Made by a program: the position numbers and the translations under genes
Shown here: positions 32,971 through 41,144 of the stretch, one piece after another
How positions within the stretch are numbered: the stretch's first letter is position 1
Layout: each line of letters begins with the position of its first letter
Source of the DNA: Mesoflavibacter sp037029465
GTDB taxonomy: Bacteria; Bacteroidota; Bacteroidia; Flavobacteriales; Flavobacteriaceae
Reading direction: 5' to 3'
Assembly: GCF_037029465.1 (NCBI RefSeq)
Contig: NZ_JAYMEM010000006.1
Location: forward strand, 62,001-126,000
DNA length: 64,000 bases
The notes under the pieces: model-generated
Seen by the model: the letters and a program-made list of their open reading frames with translations, nothing else
What the model was told of the DNA's origin: nothing
Databases searched by the model: none

Positions 32971-34437
32971 TTACACTTTAGGTAAATCACCTTCTTCTTT
33001 TAATGGTAAATTAGATTTCCCCATTAAAAAGGCATCTACGTGATGTGCTGCTTGTCGACCTTCGGAAATTGCCCAAACAATTAACGACTGACCGCGACGC
33101 ATATCTCCTGCAGTATAAATACCTTTTACGTTGGTTGCATAATCTTTTTCGGTTGCTTTAATGTTGGTTCTAAAATCCATTTCTAAACCAAATTGTTCTG
33201 CTAAAGTTTTTTCGGCACCAGTAAAACCAAGTGCTAACAACGCTAAATCGCAGTCCCAAGTTTTTTCTGTTCCAGGCAATTCTTTTAGTTCTGGTCTTTC
33301 ACCTTCTTTAAAAATCCATTCGACTTCAACCGTCTTTAAACCAATTAAATTCCCGTTTTTATCGCCTAAAAATTCTTTAGTTGAAATACTAAAAAAACGT
33401 TCTACACCTTCTTTATGTGATGTTGTCGTTTTTAAGCGCATAGGCCAATATGGCCAAGGTTGATGCGCTGGACGACCTTTAGTTGGTTTACTCAAAATTT
33501 CAAAATTTGTTACTGATGTTGCACCATGACGATTACTTGTACCAATACAATCACTACCTGTATCGCCGCCACCAATGACAATTACTTTTTTATTTTTTGC
33601 TGAAATAATTTCATCTTCACCTATCAATCCATCAACATATTGGTTATTTTTCTTTAGAAATTCCATTGCTTGGTGTACACCTTTTAGATGATTTCCTTTT
33701 ATAGGAATATTACGTCTAACTGTTGCGCCGCCACATAAAAGAATAGCATCAAAATCTGCTTTTAACGTTTCGACACTTATATTTTTTCCAACATGAGCGT
33801 TGGTTTTAAAGGTAATACCTTCGTCTTTAAGAATTTTAATACGTCTATCAATAATTTTCTTTTCTAACTTAAAATCCGGAATACCGTAACGCAACAAACC
33901 ACCAACTTTTGCGTCACGCTCAAAAACCGTTACAAAATGTCCTGCTCTATTTAATTGCTGAGCAGCTGCTAAACCTGACGGACCAGAACCTACAACAGCA
34001 ACCTTTTTACCTGTACGATGTTTTGGAGGATGCGCTTCTACCCAACCTTCTTTAAAGGCGATTTCAGCAATGTTTTTTTCAATATTTTCAATGGTTACTG
34101 GATCTTCGTTAATCCCTAGCACGCAAGCTTCTTCACATGGTGCTGGACATAAACGACCTGTAAATTCTGGAAAATTGTTTGTAGCATGTAAAATTTGTGC
34201 TGCTTCTTTCCATCGTCCTTTATAGACCTTATCGTTAAAATCAGGAATTAAATTACCCAACGGACAACCGCTATGACAAAACGGAATACCACAATCCATA
34301 CATCTAGCACCTTGATTTTTGAGTTTCTCCTCTTTTAAAGGCACTGTAAATTCTTTATAATTCTTTAAACGATTTTCTACTTTTAAATAGCCTTCGTCTT
34401 CTCTTTTATATTCTAAAAATCCTGTTGTCTTTCCCAT
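32971..34437 (-). CDS. gltD: Glutamate synthase, small subunit
   Basis: NADPH-binding beta subunit that passes electrons to GltB. Two N-terminal cysteine clusters, CMDCGIPFCHSGCP and CPAPCEEACVLG, carry the iron-sulfur centres. An FAD-binding GSGPSGLAAAQ and an NADPH-binding GGGDTGSDC follow. 488 residues, standard. It begins 4 bases after the gltB stop. Its own stop lies 41 bases before the ilv leader, so read-through from gltBD into the ilv leader is possible and would also be subject to the attenuator. Confidence 0.96.
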   Translation of the reverse strand: MGKTTGFLEYKREDEGYLKVENRLKNYKEFTVPLKEEKLKNQGARCMDCGIPFCHSGCPLGNLIPDFNDKVYKGRWKEAAQILHATNNFPEFTGRLCPAPCEEACVLGINEDPVTIENIEKNIAEIAFKEGWVEAHPPKHRTGKKVAVVGSGPSGLAAAQQLNRAGHFVTVFERDAKVGGLLRYGIPDFKLEKKIIDRRIKILKDEGITFKTNAHVGKNISVETLKADFDAILLCGGATVRRNIPIKGNHLKGVHQAMEFLKKNNQYVDGLIGEDEIISAKNKKVIVIGGGDTGSDCIGTSNRHGATSVTNFEILSKPTKGRPAHQPWPYWPMRLKTTTSHKEGVERFFSISTKEFLGDKNGNLIGLKTVEVEWIFKEGERPELKELPGTEKTWDCDLALLALGFTGAEKTLAEQFGLEMDFRTNIKATEKDYATNVKGIYTAGDMRRGQSLIVWAISEGRQAAHHVDAFLMGKSNLPLKEEGDLPKV

Positions 34438-34441
34438 AATC

Positions 34442-37400
34442 TTACGCTTTTACAGTTTGCTCTTCTGCTATTCTTTTTAATGCTTGTTTGTATTCTTCTG
34501 GCAACACCTTAATGAATTTTGGCAATTCTCTTTGCCAATTTTCGAGAATACGTTGTGCTAACGGACTTAATGTTGCGTTGTAATGATTCTCTATTAAGTC
34601 TTTTAATTCTGAAATATCTTCAGCAGTTTCAACTGGATCAAGATTTAATCCTTCTTTGTTACAGTGTTGCTCAAAGGTATTTTTTGGATCGTAGATGTAT
34701 GCAATTCCTCCACTCATTCCAGCTCCAAAATTACGACCAACTTCACCTAAAATCACAGCGCGTCCGCCAGTCATATATTCGCAACCATGATCACCAATCC
34801 CTTCTACAACAGCACTTGCGCCAGAGTTACGCACACAAAAACGTTCGCCAGCTTTTCCGTTAATATAAGCTTCACCGGACGTTGCACCGTAAAGCGCTAC
34901 GTTACCAATAATTATATTTTCCTCAGGTACTAAAGTAGACTCGTCAGGAACTTTTACCGCTATTTTTGCTCCAGACAATCCTTTTCCTAAATAATCGTTA
35001 GAATTACCATTAATGACCAAGGTTAAACCTTTGGTAGCGAATGCACCAAAACTTTGTCCTGCAGCACCAGTAAAATTGATTTTTAATGTATTATCTGGTA
35101 AACCTTGTGCGCCATAAATTTTTGAAATTTCATTACTTAAAATTGCTCCGAAAGCGCGATCTCGATTGGTGATTTTTGACTCTAAAACTGTTTTTTCCTT
35201 TCTGAATAACGCCGGATGTGCTTGACTAATAATTTTAAAATCTAAAGCCGATTCTAAAGCATGATCTTGCTTTTCCGTGTTATAAAATTTAGCGTCTTTT
35301 GGCGCATTCACTTGATGTAAAATTGGCGTTAAATCTAAACCTAAAGCTTTATAATGTTTAATAGTATTATTTCTGTTTAGTTTTTGAACTTGACCAACCA
35401 TTTCATTAACGGTTCTAAAACCAAGTTGCGCCATAATTTCTCTTAATTCTTGCGCTACGAAATACATAAAGTTAACCACATGTTCTGGTTTTCCTTTGAA
35501 CTTTTTACGCAATTCTGGATTTTGAGTTGCAATACCAACAGGACAGGTATTTAAATGACACACACGCATCATGATACAACCTGAAGCCACTAATGGTGCT
35601 GTTGCAAAACCAAATTCTTCAGCACCTAAAAGACAAGCAATTGCAACATCACGACCAGTTTTTAATTGTCCGTCACATTCTAAAACCACACGATTTCTCA
35701 AGTCATTCATTACTAAAGTTTGTTGTGCTTCAGCTAAACCTAATTCCCATGGTAAACCAGCGTGTTTTAGAGACGTTAAAGGTGAAGCACCAGTACCACC
35801 ATCGTGACCCGAAATTAAAATCACATCTCCTTTTGCTTTTGCAACACCAGCTGCAACGGTACCAACACCAACTTCGGAAACTAATTTCACATTAATTCGC
35901 GCCTCACGATTAGCCGATTTTAAATCATAAATTAATTGTGATAAATCTTCGATAGAATAAATATCGTGATGTGGCGGCGGAGAAATTAGACCGACATAAG
36001 GTGTAGAATTACGTGTTTTTGCTATATCTGGATTCACTTTTGGACCAGGTAATTGTCCGCCTTCTCCAGGTTTTGCACCTTGCGCCATTTTTATTTGAAT
36101 TTCTGACGCATTGGTTAAATAATTTGAAGTCACACCAAAACGACCTGATGCAACTTGTTTGATTGCCGAGTTTTTCCAATCTCCGTTTGAGTCTTTATAG
36201 AAACGTTCTTCATCTTCTCCACCTTCACCAGAATTGGATTTTCCTCCAATACGATTCATTGCAATTGCTAAATTTTCATGCGCTTCTTTACTAATAGATC
36301 CGTAAGACATTGCTCCTGTTTTGAAGCGTTTTACAATTTCTGTCCACGGTTCGACTTCTTCTAAAGGAATTGGATCGTAGTTAGTAAATTCAAATAAACC
36401 TCGAATGGTCATTAACTGCTTACTTTGCTCGTTAATTAAATCTGAATATTCTTTATAAGTCTTATGTTTATTACTTCTTACAGCTTCTTGAAGTTTTGCA
36501 ACAGTTAATGGATTAAATGTGTGTTTTTCGCCATGACGTCTCCATTTATATTGCCCACCAAATTCTAAATTTAGATCGGTATCTACTTCATCTGTTTTGT
36601 AGGCTTTTTTGTGACGTTTGTAAATTTCTTTTTCAATTTCTCGTAAGCCAACACCTTGTATTCTTGTAATGGTATTTGGGAAATAATCGTTTACAATTTT
36701 TGTGTTTAATCCAACACATTCAAAAAGTTGAGATCCGCGATAAGAATTAAGTGTTGAAATACCGATTTTGTTCATCACTTTAAGAATACCCATTCCAACA
36801 GCTTTGTTATAATTTTTGATAGCTGTTAGATATTCTAAGTTTTCAATTTCTTTATTTTCAACTTGATTGTAAACAATTTCGTTAACGATATAAGGGTTTA
36901 TTGCACTTGCACCGTAACCAAAAAGTAATGCAAAATGATGTACTTCTCTTGGTTCTGCAGACTCAATAATTAGGCTTACTTTGGCACGTTTTCCTATTTT
37001 ATACAATTCGTGATTAACATAAGAACACGCCATTAATGCAGGAATTGGCGCTAGTTTTTTGCTTACGCCTCTATCAGAAAGTATAATAATATTTCCACCT
37101 TTATCTATAGCTTTTGAAGCCTGTTTTACCAAATCTTCTAACGCTGCTTCCAAACCGTTTAAACCTTTATCAACTTCATATAACATCGATATCGTGCTAA
37201 CTACAAAATCTGGATTGTTTTTATAGTTTTTTATCTTATCTAAATCGTGTTTTGAAATAACAGGATTTTGAATTTTCAACTTTCGGCATTGATCTTCGTT
37301 TATTTTGAAAATATTAGTATCGCTACCTAAAGTCAGGCTAATATCTGTGATTAATTTTTCACGAATACCATCTAATGGCGGATTTGTGACTTGGGCAAAA

Positions 37401-38947
37401 AGCTGTTTAAAATAGTTGTAAATCAGTTGTGGTTTATCAGAAAGCACAGCAATTGGCGTATCATTTCCCATAGACCCTATTGGCTCTTTTGCTAATTGCG
37501 CCATAGGTTTGATAATGGTGTTTAGATCTTCTTGTGTATAACCAAATACAACTTGTCTTTTATCTAATGTGTCTTCTTTATGTTTTATTGGTCCTTTTTT
37601 TGCAGGTATATCTGCCAAATGCACCAAGTTTTTATCTAACCATTTTTTGTACGGATGTTTGGTAACGATATCTGCTTTAATTTCTTCATCATTAATAATT
37701 CGACCTTGATTCATATCCACCAAAAACATTTTTCCTGGTTCTAAACGACCGTGTTTTTCAATGTTTTTAGGGTCTAAATCTATCACTCCAGTTTCTGAAG
37801 ACATAATTACATATCCATCTTTAGTGACAGAATATCTTGATGGTCGTAAACCATTTCTATCTAAAACGGCGCCGATATAATTACCATCTGTAAAGGGTAT
37901 TGATGCAGGTCCATCCCAAGGTTCCATAATACAAGAATTGTATTCATAAAACGCTTTTTTAGCTTCGGACATTTCTGGGTTTTTCTCCCAAGCTTCTGGC
38001 ACTAACATCATCATAACTTCAGGTAAAGTTCTTCCTGTCATCAATAATAATTCAACAACCATATCCATGGAAGCAGAATCTGATTTACCAGGTAAAACGA
38101 TAGGAAAAATATTTTTAATATCTTCTCCAAACCAATCACTCTCCATTAATTCTTGACGAGAAAGTATGCGTGATACATTTCCGCGAAGCGTATTAATCTC
38201 ACCATTATGACACATATATCTAAATGGTTGCGCCAGATCCCAAGTTGGAAATGTGTTAGTTGAAAAACGTTGATGCACTAACGCCAAACGCGTCACTAGC
38301 GTTGGATCTTGTAAATCTGTGTAATAAAGTTTAATATCTTCCGGAATTAATAGTCCTTTATATATAATTGTTTTAGTTGAAAGACTTGGCAAATAAAATC
38401 TTGAACTTTCAGAAAGTTTAGAGTTACGTATAGCGTGTTCTGCTTGTTTTCTTGCTGTAAAAAGTTTTAAATTGAAATCAAAATCTGACTGTTTTTTATC
38501 GGATTTACCAATAAAAACTTGTTTTACAAAAGGCTCAGTTTCTGCAGCAATTTTACCTAAAACCGAAGTATCTACAGGCACATCTCTCCAACCTAAAATT
38601 TCTAACTCTTGTTCTTCAACATATTTTGTGAAAATATCGACACAGAAATTACGTTGATTTTCACGTTGAGGCAAGAACATATTACTTACAGCATATTCAC
38701 CAGGTTTAGGCAAATTAAAACTGCCGTTTTTTACAAAAAAATCATGCGGAATATCTATTAAAATACCTGCGCCATCACCAGTTTTTCCGTCACTACTTAC
38801 AGCACCACGATGTTCTAATTTTTCAAGAATTTCTAGTGCTTTATGTATGATGTTATTTGATTTATTTCCTTTAAGACTGCAAATAAATCCTGCTCCACAA
38901 TTGTCATGCTCAAATTCTGGAAAATAAAGTCCTTGTTGCTTTAACAT
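34442..38947 (-). CDS. gltB: Glutamate synthase, large subunit
   Basis: Makes two glutamates from glutamine and 2-oxoglutarate. Started at the ATG at 38947 it has 1501 residues. A 16-residue propeptide (MLKQQGLYFPEFEHDN) precedes the Ntn-amidotransferase nucleophile Cys17 in CGAGF. Then come the central domain, the FMN-binding synthase domain (GGKSNSGEGGED..., about 900-1250) with the 3Fe-4S cysteines in CIMMRVCHLNTCPVG, and the C-terminal beta-helix. An in-frame GTG at 38986 would add 13 residues that do not fit the family. It is divergent from glnK-amtB across a 442-base gap. Confidence 0.96.
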   Translation of the reverse strand: MLKQQGLYFPEFEHDNCGAGFICSLKGNKSNNIIHKALEILEKLEHRGAVSSDGKTGDGAGILIDIPHDFFVKNGSFNLPKPGEYAVSNMFLPQRENQRNFCVDIFTKYVEEQELEILGWRDVPVDTSVLGKIAAETEPFVKQVFIGKSDKKQSDFDFNLKLFTARKQAEHAIRNSKLSESSRFYLPSLSTKTIIYKGLLIPEDIKLYYTDLQDPTLVTRLALVHQRFSTNTFPTWDLAQPFRYMCHNGEINTLRGNVSRILSRQELMESDWFGEDIKNIFPIVLPGKSDSASMDMVVELLLMTGRTLPEVMMMLVPEAWEKNPEMSEAKKAFYEYNSCIMEPWDGPASIPFTDGNYIGAVLDRNGLRPSRYSVTKDGYVIMSSETGVIDLDPKNIEKHGRLEPGKMFLVDMNQGRIINDEEIKADIVTKHPYKKWLDKNLVHLADIPAKKGPIKHKEDTLDKRQVVFGYTQEDLNTIIKPMAQLAKEPIGSMGNDTPIAVLSDKPQLIYNYFKQLFAQVTNPPLDGIREKLITDISLTLGSDTNIFKINEDQCRKLKIQNPVISKHDLDKIKNYKNNPDFVVSTISMLYEVDKGLNGLEAALEDLVKQASKAIDKGGNIIILSDRGVSKKLAPIPALMACSYVNHELYKIGKRAKVSLIIESAEPREVHHFALLFGYGASAINPYIVNEIVYNQVENKEIENLEYLTAIKNYNKAVGMGILKVMNKIGISTLNSYRGSQLFECVGLNTKIVNDYFPNTITRIQGVGLREIEKEIYKRHKKAYKTDEVDTDLNLEFGGQYKWRRHGEKHTFNPLTVAKLQEAVRSNKHKTYKEYSDLINEQSKQLMTIRGLFEFTNYDPIPLEEVEPWTEIVKRFKTGAMSYGSISKEAHENLAIAMNRIGGKSNSGEGGEDEERFYKDSNGDWKNSAIKQVASGRFGVTSNYLTNASEIQIKMAQGAKPGEGGQLPGPKVNPDIAKTRNSTPYVGLISPPPHHDIYSIEDLSQLIYDLKSANREARINVKLVSEVGVGTVAAGVAKAKGDVILISGHDGGTGASPLTSLKHAGLPWELGLAEAQQTLVMNDLRNRVVLECDGQLKTGRDVAIACLLGAEEFGFATAPLVASGCIMMRVCHLNTCPVGIATQNPELRKKFKGKPEHVVNFMYFVAQELREIMAQLGFRTVNEMVGQVQKLNRNNTIKHYKALGLDLTPILHQVNAPKDAKFYNTEKQDHALESALDFKIISQAHPALFRKEKTVLESKITNRDRAFGAILSNEISKIYGAQGLPDNTLKINFTGAAGQSFGAFATKGLTLVINGNSNDYLGKGLSGAKIAVKVPDESTLVPEENIIIGNVALYGATSGEAYINGKAGERFCVRNSGASAVVEGIGDHGCEYMTGGRAVILGEVGRNFGAGMSGGIAYIYDPKNTFEQHCNKEGLNLDPVETAEDISELKDLIENHYNATLSPLAQRILENWQRELPKFIKVLPEEYKQALKRIAEEQTVKA

Positions 38948-39261
38948 TATGCAAAAATTTTTAAAGAGTTTGTTAGTTGTATTCACCCTAAGATACTGTG
39001 ATACATCCTAATATAAAAGAAGTGAAATCATTTTTCCATATTTAATAATGACATTAATTTTTTATAAGATATTATCAAAATGAACCGCTAAAAAATAAGA
39101 AATAACTAATGATAATTTTCAGTAAAAAATATGATTTATTGCGAAAACGTTTTCGAAAAAGACAAAAATCAAAAATAAATTCAACAAAAATATAGATTTA
39201 CTGAGATTTACTCAAAACACCAATTAACGAATTGATAATATTTTAAGCCAAAAATAGTTTA

Positions 39262-39278
39262 CCCTATATTTTTTAGGG
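39262..39278. promoter_or_regulatory. Palindromic operator site 1, CCCTA-N7-TAGGG
   Basis: CCCTA, seven T-rich bases, TAGGG. Its centre is 53 bases, about five helical turns, from that of site 2. It lies in the 442-base gap between gltB and glnK, where I otherwise see only AT-rich sequence and the glnK promoter. A lone TAGGG half-site occurs close to gltB (38985-38989 region). Confidence 0.6.
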
Positions 39279-39314
39279 TTTAAAATCTCAATATGATAAA
39301 AATAAAAACATGAC

Positions 39315-39331
39315 CCCTAATTTTTATAGGG
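39315..39331. promoter_or_regulatory. Palindromic operator site 2, CCCTA-N7-TAGGG
   Basis: The second copy with the same arms and same seven-base spacing. It is centred about 29 bases upstream of the glnK -7 element and so covers the -33 region, where no TTTG is present. That suggests an activator replaces a weak -33 box, or a repressor blocks it. Confidence 0.6.
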
Positions 39332-39348
39332 TTAAAAAACTTTTTTAT

Positions 39349-39356
39349 TAGTTTTG
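39349..39356 (+). promoter_or_regulatory. Predicted -7 element of glnK-amtB
   Basis: TAGTTTTG matches TAnnTTTG exactly and lies 33 bases before the glnK ATG. The expected TTTG near -33 is absent; operator site 2 is there instead. Confidence 0.5.
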
Positions 39357-39389
39357 ATATAACAACTAACAAAACAAACAACTAAATAA

Positions 39390-39728
39390 ATGAAAAAAGT
39401 AGAAGCAATAATTAGAAAATCTAAGTTTTCTGCTGTAAAAAAAGCGCTTCACGAAGTTGGAGTTAACTTTTTTTCCTATTGGGATGTTACTGGTTTGGGT
39501 AACGAAAAGATAGGACACGTCTACAGAGGTGTATCATACAGCACAAGCGATATACAGCGTCGCTACTTATCAATTGTAGTAAATGAGGAATTTTTAGACG
39601 TCACAGTACAAGCTATAATTGAAGCAGGAAAAACAGGAGATGTTGGAGATGGGAAGGTTTTTGTTTCAAATATTGAAGAAGTTTACCGAATAAGAACAGG
39701 AGAAAAAGGAGGAAACACTTTAAACTAA
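39390..39728 (+). CDS. glnK: P-II nitrogen regulatory protein
   Basis: A 112-residue P-II protein with the MKKVEAIIRKSKF start, T-loop HVYRGVSY (Tyr50 corresponds to the uridylylated Tyr51 of E. coli) and the B-loop GKTGDVGDGKVFV that binds ATP and 2-oxoglutarate. It precedes amtB by 10 bases, the usual GlnK-AmtB pairing, in which the P-II trimer plugs the ammonium channel when nitrogen is plentiful. Whether Tyr50 is modified here is unknown. A palindrome pair and a promoter lie upstream. Confidence 0.93.
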   Translation: MKKVEAIIRKSKFSAVKKALHEVGVNFFSYWDVTGLGNEKIGHVYRGVSYSTSDIQRRYLSIVVNEEFLDVTVQAIIEAGKTGDVGDGKVFVSNIEEVYRIRTGEKGGNTLN

Positions 39729-39738
39729 CTAACAACAA

Positions 39739-40974
39739 ATGGAATTATTAACCACAAATAATGTATGGATGATGATCTGTACAGCTTTAGTATTTTTTAT
39801 GCACCTTGGATTTTCTCTATTAGAAATAGGATTAACAAGACAAAAAAATACGATTAACATATTATTTAAAAACATATTTATTATCTGCGTAGGATTACTT
39901 TTATATTACTTAGTTGGGTTTAATCTAATGTACCCAGGATTTGAAGAAGGCGCTTCAGGCTTTTTCGGGTTTTCTGGTTTTGGTTTGGATTCACCATTAA
40001 CAACAGAAGGCACATTAGACCTTAATTATAACGCAGGTTACACGTATTGGACTGACTTTTTATTTCAAGGAATGTTTGCTGCAACAGCAGCAACAATAGT
40101 TTCTGGAGCAGTTGCCGAACGCATTAAAATTGGACCATTTATGATATTTACAATTATATATGTAGGATTAGTTTATCCAATTGCTGGCTCTTGGAAATGG
40201 GGAGAAGGTTGGTTAGACCAACTTGGCTTTTATGACTTTGCTGGTTCAACATTAGTACACTCCGTTGGTGGCTGGGCAGCTTTAGTTGCTGTTTGGTTAC
40301 TTGGCGCACGTATTGGAAAATTTAAAGACGGAAAATCTTTTGTAATCCTTGGTCACAATTTACCATTAGCTACTGCTGGTGTTTTAATCTTATGGTTAGG
40401 CTGGTTTGGGTTTAATGGCGGCTCAGTTTTATCTGCAGATCCAGCAGCAACATCACTTACTTTAGTGACTACATCTTTAGCTGCTGCAGCTGGAGGCGTT
40501 TCCTCTTTTTTAATTTCAACGTTAGCTTATAAAAATTATGATTTAACGATGTTTTTAAACGGAATTTTAGGTGGTTTAGTTGGGATTACTGCTGGTGCTG
40601 ATCAAATGTCACCAACAGATGCCATATTAATTGGTGTTATTGCTGGCGGATTGATTGTTGGTGCTGTAGCATTGGTTGATAAAATTAGACTTGATGATCC
40701 TGTTGGTGCAATTGCTGTTCATTTAATTTGCGGTATTTGGGGAACATTAGCTGTTGGTATTTTTGGAAATCTAGCCGGTTTTGATCAATTTTTAAATCAA
40801 TTAATAGGAGTTGCTGCTTACGCTGTTTTCTGCTTAGCAACCTCATTTATAATATTATTTACTCTTAAAAAAGTAGCAGGCATTAGAGTCTCTGAAGCTG
40901 AAGAAATTAATGGATTAGACGATTATGAACATGGTATGAGTGCATATCCTGACTTTAGATTAAACGAGCATTAA
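39739..40974 (+). CDS. amtB: Ammonium transporter
   Basis: 411-residue inner-membrane Amt/MEP/Rh channel with about eleven hydrophobic segments. Unlike E. coli AmtB there is no cleaved signal peptide; the N-terminus enters directly with NNVWMMICTALVFFMHLGFS. The characteristic conserved pieces include GAVAERIKIGPF, DFAGSTLVHSVGGWAAL with the first pore His, and VHLICGIWGTLAVGIF with the second. It is co-transcribed with glnK and ends before a terminator at 41036-41067. Confidence 0.95.
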   Translation: MELLTTNNVWMMICTALVFFMHLGFSLLEIGLTRQKNTINILFKNIFIICVGLLLYYLVGFNLMYPGFEEGASGFFGFSGFGLDSPLTTEGTLDLNYNAGYTYWTDFLFQGMFAATAATIVSGAVAERIKIGPFMIFTIIYVGLVYPIAGSWKWGEGWLDQLGFYDFAGSTLVHSVGGWAALVAVWLLGARIGKFKDGKSFVILGHNLPLATAGVLILWLGWFGFNGGSVLSADPAATSLTLVTTSLAAAAGGVSSFLISTLAYKNYDLTMFLNGILGGLVGITAGADQMSPTDAILIGVIAGGLIVGAVALVDKIRLDDPVGAIAVHLICGIWGTLAVGIFGNLAGFDQFLNQLIGVAAYAVFCLATSFIILFTLKKVAGIRVSEAEEINGLDDYEHGMSAYPDFRLNEH

Positions 40975-41035
40975 GACATTAAAATTTAAAGTGGTTTTAA
41001 GTAACTATTTTTATTTAGTTTGTTAGTTAGTGTTA

Positions 41036-41067
41036 AACCTCAAGGTTGTAAAAGCTTTGAGGTTTTT
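41036..41067 (+). terminator. Intrinsic terminator of glnK-amtB
   Basis: AACCTCAA / TTGAGGTT stem with a 13-base loop, followed by a T run. Confidence 0.75.
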
Positions 41068-41092
41068 CCATTTTTATGGATAAAGAAATAAC

Positions 41093-41122
41093 AAAAAGAC
41101 ACTTTAAAAAAGTGCCTTTTTG
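41093..41122 (-). terminator. Intrinsic terminator of ppc
   Basis: On the minus strand AAAAAGGCACTT / AAGTGTCTTTTT (one G-U) around a short T-rich loop, 22 bases after the ppc stop. It also has A/T flanks allowing plus-strand function. Confidence 0.8.
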
Positions 41123-41144
41123 TTAAATGAAATTCATTTTAATC

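Noticed and set aside
35571..35895. Two overlapping plus-strand frames antisense to gltB
   Set aside because: Their composition is a mirror of the gltB codons and they have no start context or homology-like pattern.
34442..38986. Longer GltB start, GTG at 38986
   Set aside because: It adds 13 residues before the conserved propeptide start MLKQQGLY; the ATG at 38947 fits the family.
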